Of a stretch of 44,799 nucleotides of DNA, positions 16,552-24,844 are shown piece after piece. Below the pieces are notes generated by a model. It had not been told where the DNA came from. It saw only the letters and a list, made by a program, of their open reading frames with translations, and ran no database searches. Source of the stretch: an uncultured beta proteobacterium. GTDB taxonomy: Bacteria > Pseudomonadota > Gammaproteobacteria > Burkholderiales > Burkholderiaceae. The translations under genes and the position numbers were made by a program. Numbering within the stretch: the first letter of the stretch is position 1; every line of letters begins with the position of its first letter. The DNA is taken from assembly GCA_903875135.1 (NCBI GenBank), contig CAIQUZ010000089.1:1-44799 (forward strand), given 5' to 3'.

Positions 16552-17307
16552 TTAATTTTTTTGGTCTTTGACGTAGTCGAATAACACACGACCATGGGGC
16601 AGGGTTAGATCACCAATATAGTGTTTACCACCGATCACCTTTTTAATCGGTAAATCGGCCACTGGCGCATTGACGTGAGGGATCAGTTGTAACCGAGCCG
16701 GAGAAATCCAAGAACCCTTAATTGAGATATCCGTTAGATTAAAAGCAACGAGTTGGCAAATCTTTGGTTTTCCATCGTAATTAGGGATAACTTTTAAAAC
16801 ACAAGATGTTTTCGTCATCGCTTTATTCATCGCCTCAAGACCACCTGGCGAGGTTTGATACTTATAAGCCATCGTGCCCATCGCTACCAGTTGGTTGGCA
16901 TAAGTTAGAGTGCCAGTTAATGTATCGGAGTTGACGGCCAGCTTAGGGAACGCGAATTTCTTTGGAAAGCCCCAGATTTCACGGCCTGCAGAAATTGGGG
17001 GTTCGTCATCTAAGTACATTTGAGCCGTGTAATTGACCGTTTCACCTTCAAATGTACACGGTATGACAATGCCACTTTCTGTATAGTCACCAAAGCCTGA
17101 GCTATCCGGCATCTTAATCCATTCATATAAAACATGCCCTTCGGTATTCGGGATTAATGGCTCTGGGACCGCTGCACGAAGTAAATCATGATCAGTCTCA
17201 TAAGTAATAATCATGTATTCACGGTTAATAAAACGGTAAGGACCCAAGGGATAGCTTGGGCATGCCGCGGGCATCGAAGGAAGTTTTAATATTTGGTCAA
17301 TTTTCAT
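16552..17307 (-). CDS. Acetoacetate decarboxylase
   Basis: The 251-residue protein has GREIWGFPKKF with the lysine pair K116-K117; the first would form the Schiff base and the second lowers its pKa. The expected reaction is acetoacetate to acetone and CO2, although family members also act on other beta-keto acids. It follows the patatin-like gene by 15 bases. In Burkholderiales, patatin and acetoacetate decarboxylase genes often lie together with 3-hydroxybutyrate metabolism, which suggests a role in ketone-body or polyhydroxybutyrate turnover; the dehydrogenase itself is not in the window. Confidence 0.9.
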   Translation of the reverse strand: MKIDQILKLPSMPAACPSYPLGPYRFINREYMIITYETDHDLLRAAVPEPLIPNTEGHVLYEWIKMPDSSGFGDYTESGIVIPCTFEGETVNYTAQMYLDDEPPISAGREIWGFPKKFAFPKLAVNSDTLTGTLTYANQLVAMGTMAYKYQTSPGGLEAMNKAMTKTSCVLKVIPNYDGKPKICQLVAFNLTDISIKGSWISPARLQLIPHVNAPVADLPIKKVIGGKHYIGDLTLPHGRVLFDYVKDQKN

Positions 17308-17322
17308 GATGTATCAGTCTGT

Positions 17323-18432
17323 TTATAGGAACTCTTTATTCAGGTCAACGGAGGATTGCACGTTGAGATGCTTGAAATTGTTTTTTAGCCAATCCGCTGC
17401 AAATGCTCTGCCGCGATCTTTGAGATCTTCTAAGAATTTCCAGTCAGAGTACAACTTGGAGCTTACGGATAGATCTGATAGAACACTGTCCGCTCTAATG
17501 GAGTGCATTAAAACATTTTTAAAATTCTTTTTGTATTCATCTTTGAGCATGTTTTTATTCAGCATATTTTGCACAAAATGAATCGCACGAAGTTCTTTAA
17601 TCAGCGAAGTATTAAATGAAATTTCATTAACACGGTTCGCTATTTCATCCGCTGTTTTGGGTAAATCACTTCTTTCAATTGGATTGATGTGCACTATCAC
17701 GATATCGCTTGAAGTCGTGTTGTAAATCAGTGGATATAAAACTGGATTTCCCATATATCCACCATCCCAATAATTTTCGCCATCAATATGAACAGCTTTA
17801 AATAAAAAGGGTAAACAAGCAGAAGCTAAGATCACATCCGAGCTCATTTCTGAAGAATCGAACACCCGTGCCTTGCCAGTTCTTACGTTCGTTGTTGCAA
17901 TAAAGAGTTTGGTCTTGGCGTGCTTTTTTAATTCATCAAAGTCAACGCAGGCCTCAAGCACGTCTTTTAGGGGATTAAAGTCATAGGGATTGAGCTCATA
18001 AGGCGAGAAATTATGAATCACCATTTTAAAAAACTGGCTCATCATAGACTCTTCAATTTTTTTACCCAACATTTTTTCAATAGGATTTAATTTCACCATA
18101 CTGTACTTTTCACCAGCATCAGAAATCGCTTTCCAGAAATCATGCAGTGCTTCACGTGCACCTTGTGGCCCTTTAATCATTCCAGAAGCAAAAACCACAG
18201 CATTCATTGATCCAGCGCTCGTTCCAGATATTCCTTCGATTTCAACACGACCATCTTCCAAGAATTTATCCAAGACTCCCCATGCGAATGCTCCGTGTGC
18301 CCCACCACCTTGTAGGGCTAAATTAATTTTCTTTTTGGGAACCGCAGAAGATCCTTCACCCATCGATGGATTGGTACTTGTTTTTGTGATGGTGTTATTT
18401 TTTTGATGTTTCATCATTACAGCCTTTGTCAT
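17323..18432 (-). CDS. Patatin-like phospholipase/esterase
   Basis: At 369 residues this protein has the patatin oxyanion-hole motif GGGAHG (residues 42-47), the nucleophile elbow GTSAG with Ser72, and the dyad aspartate in WDGGYMGN. It has no secretion signal, so it should be cytoplasmic; the first 30 residues are low-complexity and polar. Patatin-like proteins hydrolyse acyl esters of lipids. It is first in a co-oriented run with two acetoacetate decarboxylase genes and is divergent from the cytochrome operon. Starts at 18432 or at nearby downstream ATGs are possible. Confidence 0.9.
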   Translation of the reverse strand: MTKAVMMKHQKNNTITKTSTNPSMGEGSSAVPKKKINLALQGGGAHGAFAWGVLDKFLEDGRVEIEGISGTSAGSMNAVVFASGMIKGPQGAREALHDFWKAISDAGEKYSMVKLNPIEKMLGKKIEESMMSQFFKMVIHNFSPYELNPYDFNPLKDVLEACVDFDELKKHAKTKLFIATTNVRTGKARVFDSSEMSSDVILASACLPFLFKAVHIDGENYWDGGYMGNPVLYPLIYNTTSSDIVIVHINPIERSDLPKTADEIANRVNEISFNTSLIKELRAIHFVQNMLNKNMLKDEYKKNFKNVLMHSIRADSVLSDLSVSSKLYSDWKFLEDLKDRGRAFAADWLKNNFKHLNVQSSVDLNKEFL

Positions 18433-18703
18433 AAAAACGGTGTTTTGAGGGGGATTCCTCAGATAAAAAGTGTTATTTAAAAATTAACCACAACCATGGT
18501 AGAGGAGTAAAAACATCCTGCCTTAAGTGCCTATTTGATGTAATTTCTCTATTAAAACAAAAAAGTATTTCAGAGCAGTGTAAAAGCTCTAAACTCTTTC
18601 CAAAAATTGAAAAGAAAGGTTCGAATATCATGAAATTATATATTTTTAAGATATTATGACTTAATAATATTTATAAATATAGTTAATATTCAAATTAAAT
18701 AAA
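18433..18703. promoter_or_regulatory. AT-rich divergent control region between lipid/cAMP genes and cytochrome operon
   Basis: This 271-base gap is the longest in the window and separates divergent operons, so promoters for both must lie here or be very short-range. It contains the perfect 14-base palindrome ATATTTATAAATAT at 18667-18680, 24 bases before the cytochrome b start. A single FNR-like half-site TTGAT is at 18535-18539. I could not identify a convincing sigma70 promoter or a CRP site, and no coding frame is seen. Confidence 0.5.
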
Positions 18704-19540
18704 ATGCATCAAAATATACTCAGCCAATCCAAATACTTATATTTCAAGATCGTATGCGTTTTATGCGTGGTTGTGATTGCTCTTTATATTTTTGAAGAAC
18801 CTCGAGTAGCTCCAAATGGGGGAACTTTTCTGGGTTATACCCTAGGAGTCATTGCGTTACTGATTGTTATTTTCCTGATCATTTTTGGTATTCGAAAAAG
18901 AAGTTATAAAAGCAATCTTGGAGATTTAAAGCACTGGTTATCTGCGCATGTTTGGTTTGGTCTTGCTTTGGTCATCATTGCAACGCTACATACCGGTTTT
19001 CAATTTGGTTTCAATATACACACGGTTGCTTATGTGTTGATGATGCTAGTAGTTGTATCCGGTATTTGGGGGGTGTATATGTATTTAAACTACCCGCCTC
19101 TGTTAAGTGACTTACTGAATAGTAAGACAATTGTTCAGCAAGGTGAGGTGTTGATAGCCATTGATCAAAGTGCCTATCAAATATTGGGGACACTTCGCGA
19201 TCTAGACGAGGCTACTCGCGTCAGGATTGAAGACTTATTAAATGCGGCAGCAAATGAGCCCATCATTCTTCAGTGGTCTGACCGCTTGAAAACTGATGTG
19301 ACCAAGACCAAAACTTATTTTGCCATGCAAGAATTAGAAAGCCTGTTTTTAACGGGTGAAGTTAGCTTAAGGAATTTATCATTAGCCATGGTCAAGCGAG
19401 TCAATCATTTGCAGCAAATTCGTGATTTTATCCAATTGAAAACACTCATGAGTTTTTGGTTACTTTTCCACGTGCCGATTTCAATTGGTTTATTAGCAGC
19501 ATTGACGGCGCATATTTTTTCTGTTTTCTATTACTGGTAA
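18704..19540 (+). CDS. Diheme b-type membrane cytochrome
   Basis: The 278-residue protein has about five membrane helices: residues 12-30, 43-63, 83-105, 107-128 and 250-275. The third contains H82 and H96 and the last contains H256 and H270; each pair is separated by 13 residues. HX13H pairs in two helices are the classic ligand pattern for two stacked transmembrane b hemes, as in cytochrome bc1. Residues 130-245 form a polar, helical region between the last two helices. It is the first gene of the operon and probably links the quinone pool to the downstream c-type cytochromes. I do not recognise a named family. Confidence 0.78.
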   Translation: MHQNILSQSKYLYFKIVCVLCVVVIALYIFEEPRVAPNGGTFLGYTLGVIALLIVIFLIIFGIRKRSYKSNLGDLKHWLSAHVWFGLALVIIATLHTGFQFGFNIHTVAYVLMMLVVVSGIWGVYMYLNYPPLLSDLLNSKTIVQQGEVLIAIDQSAYQILGTLRDLDEATRVRIEDLLNAAANEPIILQWSDRLKTDVTKTKTYFAMQELESLFLTGEVSLRNLSLAMVKRVNHLQQIRDFIQLKTLMSFWLLFHVPISIGLLAALTAHIFSVFYYW

Positions 19541-19545
19541 ATCAC

Positions 19546-21030
19546 GTGGACGATCATCAATTAGACCCTCCCATCATTGCTGAATTAAATGGTATCGAAT
19601 CTGCGGTTGCTGGTAGAAGATTTTGGTCTTGGGTTTTATTTGTTAGCTTGCTTTGCATCGGATTAATTTTGCCTCTGGCAGCCAATTTAATGGGCGATAG
19701 TTCTTCTGTGCTTCTAGAGAAAAGGGCTAAGCAAGAGATCACCAAACAGGCGTCACCTACTTTGTTTGCATTAGACAAAATTTGGAACTCGGGAACAATG
19801 TCTAATGCGCATAAAGAGTGGGCGAATGACTGTAAAGTTTGCCACCGAAACGGTTTTGAGTCAGTCAAAGATGTTGATTGTTTAAGTTGTCACCAAACCG
19901 TTAATCAGCATGTCTCAGGACAACATCATGACATGGGAGATTTAAAAGCAAGCTGTGGAAGTTGCCACCAAGAACATAATGGAACCTATAGTTTGGCAGA
20001 GCAAAATCGTCACTATACGCAAACGAATTGTGCGGCGTGTCATCAAAATCTGACAGAAAAGATTAAGGATACGCAATTGCAAAATGTTTCAGATTTTGCA
20101 AAAAATCATCCAAACTTCAAAATTCAAGTAGCAGATCATACGTTGCCAAAAGGTGAGTTTAAGTACTTACGCATGGATGATCATGGGGCTATTGCCGGTC
20201 CAGAAAAATCGGGACTTAAATTTCCGCACGATGTTCATTTAACGAAGGATGGGGTGAATAGTCCACAAGGTAAAGTCAAAGTAGGCTGTAGTAATTGCCA
20301 TCAAGAAACACAAGACGGTGTGGGCTATAAACCTGTTGAATTTGCAAAAAATTGTCAAAGTTGTCATGCTCTGAAATTCGAGCCTTCACTGTTTAATCGA
20401 GAAGTTCCTCACGGCCCAGTTGATGCAGTCTTATCAACCTTGAGGGAATTTTATAGTTACACAAAATTACATGGCCTCCCACAAAAAACAGAGACATTAA
20501 CGTCGAATATCTTGATTGGACTCCTAGGTGAAGCAAGTAATTCTCCTGCTTCATACGCTAAAGCGGGTGGGGATGACAAAGCTCAGGCTACTGCGGCGGC
20601 CATCGATCTATTTGAAAAAACTTCCTGTATTGTTTGTCACGACGTAAAACGTATAGCCTCGCCTGGAAAAGAGGGAACCTCAGGAAAAGACCTCCCTCAG
20701 TGGAGTATTGCCCCAATAGTTCCGCAACATGCCTGGATGCCTAAGGCGAATTTTAATCATGCGGCGCACTCAGTTTCTTCCTGCACCACCTGTCATGCGG
20801 CGACAACATCTAAAAGAGCAGATGATATTTTGATGCCGACCATCAGTGTGTGTAAGGATTGCCACGCGGGCTCTGCACCGCCAGCGCAGAGAGTTAAGTC
20901 TGATTGCGGATTATGTCATAACTTTCACATGAAGACAGAGCAGTTATGGAAAGACAAAAAGAAAGATGTGCCAAAATCACAAAGTGAATTGGGTACTGGC
21001 TTATCACTATCATTGACTAGAGTGCATTGA
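19546..21030 (+). CDS. Membrane-anchored decaheme c-type cytochrome
   Basis: I place the start at a GTG at 19546, just after the cytochrome b stop, giving 494 residues; a start at 19456 would lie inside the upstream gene. One N-terminal helix (about residues 26-48) anchors it in the inner membrane. Ten CXXCH motifs are seen: CKVCH, CLSCH, CGSCH, CAACH, CSNCH, CQSCH, CIVCH, CTTCH, CKDCH and CGLCH. Heme attachment needs the periplasm, so the helix is likely a signal anchor. It probably takes electrons from the diheme b and passes them to the pentahemes. Its stop overlaps the next start as TGATG. Confidence 0.87.
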   Translation: MDDHQLDPPIIAELNGIESAVAGRRFWSWVLFVSLLCIGLILPLAANLMGDSSSVLLEKRAKQEITKQASPTLFALDKIWNSGTMSNAHKEWANDCKVCHRNGFESVKDVDCLSCHQTVNQHVSGQHHDMGDLKASCGSCHQEHNGTYSLAEQNRHYTQTNCAACHQNLTEKIKDTQLQNVSDFAKNHPNFKIQVADHTLPKGEFKYLRMDDHGAIAGPEKSGLKFPHDVHLTKDGVNSPQGKVKVGCSNCHQETQDGVGYKPVEFAKNCQSCHALKFEPSLFNREVPHGPVDAVLSTLREFYSYTKLHGLPQKTETLTSNILIGLLGEASNSPASYAKAGGDDKAQATAAAIDLFEKTSCIVCHDVKRIASPGKEGTSGKDLPQWSIAPIVPQHAWMPKANFNHAAHSVSSCTTCHAATTSKRADDILMPTISVCKDCHAGSAPPAQRVKSDCGLCHNFHMKTEQLWKDKKKDVPKSQSELGTGLSLSLTRVH

Positions 21031-22379
21031 TGAAAAGAAGCTTGATCAAATTGAAAATATTGGTTGGGATAATCTCTTTTTTTTTGTGGGCAAATGCATT
21101 GGCAGAAGTCGTCTTACCTCAACATGAGAAATCGATGAGTGTTGGTAATGTGGATTGTGCAAGTAGCACTTGCCACGGTTCCGTTGTGCCTTGGAGTCAA
21201 AGTCCTGTATTACAAAATGAATATTTTACTTGGAAAAATATGGATCGGCATAGTCAGTCTTATCAATCTTTACTAAGTCAAAAATCGATTCAAATTGCCC
21301 AAAAGTTAAACCTTGCTCAACCGGCCCATGTAACTACACAGTGCCTCAACTGCCACACGCATTATCCCGACAAAAAACTTCAAGGGAAAAGTTTTAGTGT
21401 GCAAGATGGTGTGGGATGTGAGAGTTGTCATGGCCCTGCTGAAAAATGGGGTGTAACCCATACCCAAAAAGGGACAACTCATCAAGATAATATCAAGCAT
21501 GGACTCTACCCAACAAGTCGTCCTTTAGCACTTGCCAAGTTATGTAATTCCTGTCATGTAGGTGATGCGACTAAATTTGTCTCCCATCGTCTTCTAGCAG
21601 CAGGCCATCCACGACTCACGATTGAGCTCAATACCTTTTTAAAGATTGAGCCGCCGCACTATCTTGTTGATGAGGACTATAAGTTAAGAAAAGGCGAATT
21701 ATCTCCTGTGAAAATATGGGCAATTGGTCAGGCTGAAATAGCTATTGCGCGTTTAGATATGTTGTCTGACCCTAAAAGAAATCACCAGGGAATTTTTCCG
21801 GAGCAGGCCCTTTTTGATTGTTCGGCATGTCATCATCAATTTAGTCAACAGCAGATTTCCTCCAAAATTAATCAAGCTCCAGGCGTTCTGCGCCTGAATG
21901 ATAGTAGTTTATTGATGCTAAGAGCGATGGTTCAAGTAGCATTACCTGACAAGATTGGTCAATATAACCGTTTAGTGTATGAATTAGATCAATCATTCAG
22001 TCAAAAAAACACGCTAGTAAATTCTTTCGAGAATGTGCAAGACAAAGCTAAAAAGCTTTCATTATTGATTCAGCAAATGGTTCCTGCCTTAGAGGCATTC
22101 GTTTACAGCCCAGAAAAAGTACGTGCCATTTTTATTACTTTGGTCAAAGGGAGTCCTGATTATTCAAATTATGCTGATGCAGAGCAAGCATATATGGCTT
22201 TATCAAGTGTCGGCGAAGTGTATCTACAAAATTATTCAAAGAACGCATCTCAAATTAAAAATAGTATGGTTCAGTTGAGTAAGGAATTAGCCAGTGAAGA
22301 GCAATTTCAGGCTCAAAGTTTTATCAAACAATATAGTAAGTTCGCACAATTTCTTCAAGTTCAGAACGGGGTGCAGTAA
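21030..22379 (+). CDS. Periplasmic pentaheme c-type cytochrome (CX4CH first heme)
   Basis: With the ATG at 21030 this is a 449-residue protein with a signal peptide ending near WANALA. It has five heme sites: an unusual CX4CH (CASSTCH) near the N-terminus, then CLNCH, CESCH, CNSCH and CSACH. The second half is helical and heme-free. It is similar throughout to the product at 28172-29470, sharing patterns such as DGVGCESCHGP/DGVSCESCHGP and AGHPR, so the two are paralogues. It overlaps both neighbours by one or a few bases. Confidence 0.87.
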   Translation: MKRSLIKLKILVGIISFFLWANALAEVVLPQHEKSMSVGNVDCASSTCHGSVVPWSQSPVLQNEYFTWKNMDRHSQSYQSLLSQKSIQIAQKLNLAQPAHVTTQCLNCHTHYPDKKLQGKSFSVQDGVGCESCHGPAEKWGVTHTQKGTTHQDNIKHGLYPTSRPLALAKLCNSCHVGDATKFVSHRLLAAGHPRLTIELNTFLKIEPPHYLVDEDYKLRKGELSPVKIWAIGQAEIAIARLDMLSDPKRNHQGIFPEQALFDCSACHHQFSQQQISSKINQAPGVLRLNDSSLLMLRAMVQVALPDKIGQYNRLVYELDQSFSQKNTLVNSFENVQDKAKKLSLLIQQMVPALEAFVYSPEKVRAIFITLVKGSPDYSNYADAEQAYMALSSVGEVYLQNYSKNASQIKNSMVQLSKELASEEQFQAQSFIKQYSKFAQFLQVQNGVQ

Positions 22380-24832
22380 TGGATACTCTGCAAGAAAAGC
22401 CAGGTAATATTCTGTTTGCGCATGTTCAAGCAGATTTTGATATTGTCATCATTGGCTCAGGCCCTGGCGGACTGGGAGCTGCTTCGCGGGCAAAAGAATT
22501 GGGAAGTCGACATCTTCTTTTAGAAGCGCAGGATCACGCATCTGATACTCTTTTTAAGTACCAAAAAGGTAAGCACGTCATGTCTGAGCCTAGCGTATTA
22601 CCTTTACGCTGTGGGTTACCTTTTGTTGGTGGTAAACGTGAAACTATTTTAGATGAGTGGAATCAAGCGATACAAGCACAAGGTATCAATATTCAGTATC
22701 AGAAAAAGGTAACTGCTATTTCAAGAGAAAGTATCGACCATCCCTTTGTCGTGGTCTGTGAGGATGGATCCTCCTATACAAGTCGAACGGTGATTCTTGC
22801 TATTGGTTTGCAAGGCAATGTGAGAAAACTTGGAGTGCCTGGTGAGAGTTTGCCATTTGTTCAGTACACATTGTCGGATCCTGAAGAATTTAAAGATGAG
22901 TCAATTATTGTGATTGGTGGCGGCGACGCTGCGATAGAAAATGCATTGGCTTTAGCAAAACAGAATCATGTGACTTTAATGAATCGTGATGAAGAGTTTG
23001 TTTACTGTAAAGAGGCAAATCGTAATTTGATTTTAGCTGCTGAAAAAGCAGGTCAAATGCACATTTGTCATAAAGCATTTGCTGTAGAAGTTAAAGAGAC
23101 AGGTACAAATCCTCCAATGGAGTTTGTCTTTGATGGCAAAGAAGGGCAGGTAAGAATGCCTTGTCATCGTATTATTGCCCGTTTAGGCGCTATTCCTCCG
23201 AGAAAGTTGGTTGAGAGTTTTGGTGTTCAATTCCCTAATCAGAACCCAACTGCTCTACCTGTCTTATCAGAATCTTATGAGTCTAATGTGCCAGGCTTAT
23301 TTATTGCCGGAGCATTAGGCGGTTACCCACTGATTAAGCAAGGCCTTAATCAAGGTTATGAAATTGTTCAATCGATTTATCAGTTGCCGGTGGTACAGGT
23401 TGATGAGCCGATATTACGTGAGCGTTTAAATGGTTGGTTACGAAACAAAAAGATTTCAGAAATATTAGATGATGTGATTCAGTCTGTTGAATTATTTGGT
23501 TCTATCACAAAATTACAGGTACGTGAACTATTGATGGACTCTCAAGTGAGGGTCATGAAAAAGAACGAAGTTATTTTTAATAAAAATGACTATACCAATA
23601 CATTCTTTACGATTCTTGAGGGTTCGGTAGCTATTGAAATAGGGTTGGAAGGTGGTGGTTTAGGAAAAGTTACATTAAATAAGGGAGCTTTTTTTGGTGA
23701 GATGGGTTTGGTCTCTGGACGAAGACGAACGGCTTCAGTGATTGCTGAGGATGGTTGTATTGTTTTAGAGGTCTCTCGCAGAGCTATGTTGAAATTAATT
23801 GCAACGAGTGATGGTGTCAGAAAAGCGATTGATGCAAGATTTATTATGAACTCCCTAGTGACATATATTGGCAATATTTTTAGTCTTGAAGAATTAGAGC
23901 TCATGTCGAAGACCATTGAGATCAAGCGATTTAATGCGAAAGTGACGATTTTCAAAGAGGGTGACGTCTCAGATGGTCTTTATTTAGTTCGAAGTGGCTC
24001 TTTAGCGGTGTCGAAAAATATTCACGGTAAAGAGACGATTTTGGCTTATGTTTCTGCGGGCAATTATGTGGGAGAAATGGGGTTGATGGATCAATCCGCT
24101 CGAACTGCCACAGTAAAGTCAGTAGTGATGTCTGAATTATTGATATTAAAGTCTGATGACTTTAATGTGATGTTGGCTAAAAATCCTAAGCTTGCGGCTA
24201 CGTTAAGAACCAAAATGATGAGCCGTATGAAATCGAATATTTCTCAGGAAACCATGACGGATGATAAATCTGCCGTTGTTGATTTCTTTTTAAGTCAAGG
24301 ACTTGGAGAAGGTTCTGATGTTTTAGTGATTGATGAAAGTCTTTGTATTCATTGTAATAACTGCGAGACTGCCTGTTCAGAAACGCATGATGGAGTTTCT
24401 CGACTAAAGCGTGAGGCGGGAGCTACTTTCGCAAAATTACACATTCCAATCTCTTGTCGCCATTGTGAAAATCCGAGTTGTATGAAAGACTGCCCTCCAG
24501 ATGCTCTGACCCGGGGTAAAAATGGTGAAATATTTATCAATGACTCTTGTATCGGTTGTGGTAATTGTGAGCGTAACTGTCCTTATGGAGTGATTCATAT
24601 GGCCGTCAATAAACCTCCTAAAAAAGGTGCTGACTTAGCTTGGTTACTTTTTGGTTTGGGTCAGGCGCCGGGCAAAAGGGCTCCGGATTATGATCCTACC
24701 GTCAATAAACGAGCAGTGAAGTGTGACATGTGTAAGTCTATTGAGGCGGGACCTTCTTGTGTTAGAGCATGCCCGACTGGAGCTGCTATCCGTATTGCGC
24801 CAGAGAAGCTGTTAAAAGACTTGTTGAACTAA
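22379..24832 (+). CDS. FAD-dependent reductase fused to two cyclic-nucleotide-binding domains and a four-cluster ferredoxin module
   Basis: The 817-residue cytosolic protein has a thioredoxin-reductase-like FAD domain (GSGPGG at 26-31) with an inserted NAD(P) site (GGGDAA at 180-185) but no CXXC disulfide. Two CNB domains follow, at about 380-480 and 505-605. Their phosphate cassettes keep the key pair: FGEMGL with E441 and R450, and GEMGL with E566 and R575. The last 170 residues hold sixteen cysteines in four groups (656-666, 693-705, 724-734, 782-798), like the DmsB/HybA four-[4Fe-4S] modules. The likely role is NAD(P)H-linked electron exchange controlled by cAMP. It sits in the middle of the multiheme operon by TAATG overlap. 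Confidence 0.9.
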   Translation: MDTLQEKPGNILFAHVQADFDIVIIGSGPGGLGAASRAKELGSRHLLLEAQDHASDTLFKYQKGKHVMSEPSVLPLRCGLPFVGGKRETILDEWNQAIQAQGINIQYQKKVTAISRESIDHPFVVVCEDGSSYTSRTVILAIGLQGNVRKLGVPGESLPFVQYTLSDPEEFKDESIIVIGGGDAAIENALALAKQNHVTLMNRDEEFVYCKEANRNLILAAEKAGQMHICHKAFAVEVKETGTNPPMEFVFDGKEGQVRMPCHRIIARLGAIPPRKLVESFGVQFPNQNPTALPVLSESYESNVPGLFIAGALGGYPLIKQGLNQGYEIVQSIYQLPVVQVDEPILRERLNGWLRNKKISEILDDVIQSVELFGSITKLQVRELLMDSQVRVMKKNEVIFNKNDYTNTFFTILEGSVAIEIGLEGGGLGKVTLNKGAFFGEMGLVSGRRRTASVIAEDGCIVLEVSRRAMLKLIATSDGVRKAIDARFIMNSLVTYIGNIFSLEELELMSKTIEIKRFNAKVTIFKEGDVSDGLYLVRSGSLAVSKNIHGKETILAYVSAGNYVGEMGLMDQSARTATVKSVVMSELLILKSDDFNVMLAKNPKLAATLRTKMMSRMKSNISQETMTDDKSAVVDFFLSQGLGEGSDVLVIDESLCIHCNNCETACSETHDGVSRLKREAGATFAKLHIPISCRHCENPSCMKDCPPDALTRGKNGEIFINDSCIGCGNCERNCPYGVIHMAVNKPPKKGADLAWLLFGLGQAPGKRAPDYDPTVNKRAVKCDMCKSIEAGPSCVRACPTGAAIRIAPEKLLKDLLN

Positions 24833-24844
24833 GTGAGAAATTTT

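Noticed and set aside
18535..18543. FNR/ANR box
   Set aside because: Only the TTGAT half matches; the partner ATCAA half is absent.
18618..18627. GGTTCGAAT resembling a tRNA T-loop
   Set aside because: No complementary stems, anticodon arm or acceptor arm surround it.
18433..18703. A CRP/cAMP-receptor site controlling the cytochrome operon
   Set aside because: I looked for TGTGA-N6-TCACA on both strands and saw no match good enough; only loose GTG/CAC fragments.
23590..23955. 121-residue minus-strand reading frame
   Set aside because: It lies wholly inside the fused reductase gene on the opposite strand and has no recognisable domain or ribosome site.
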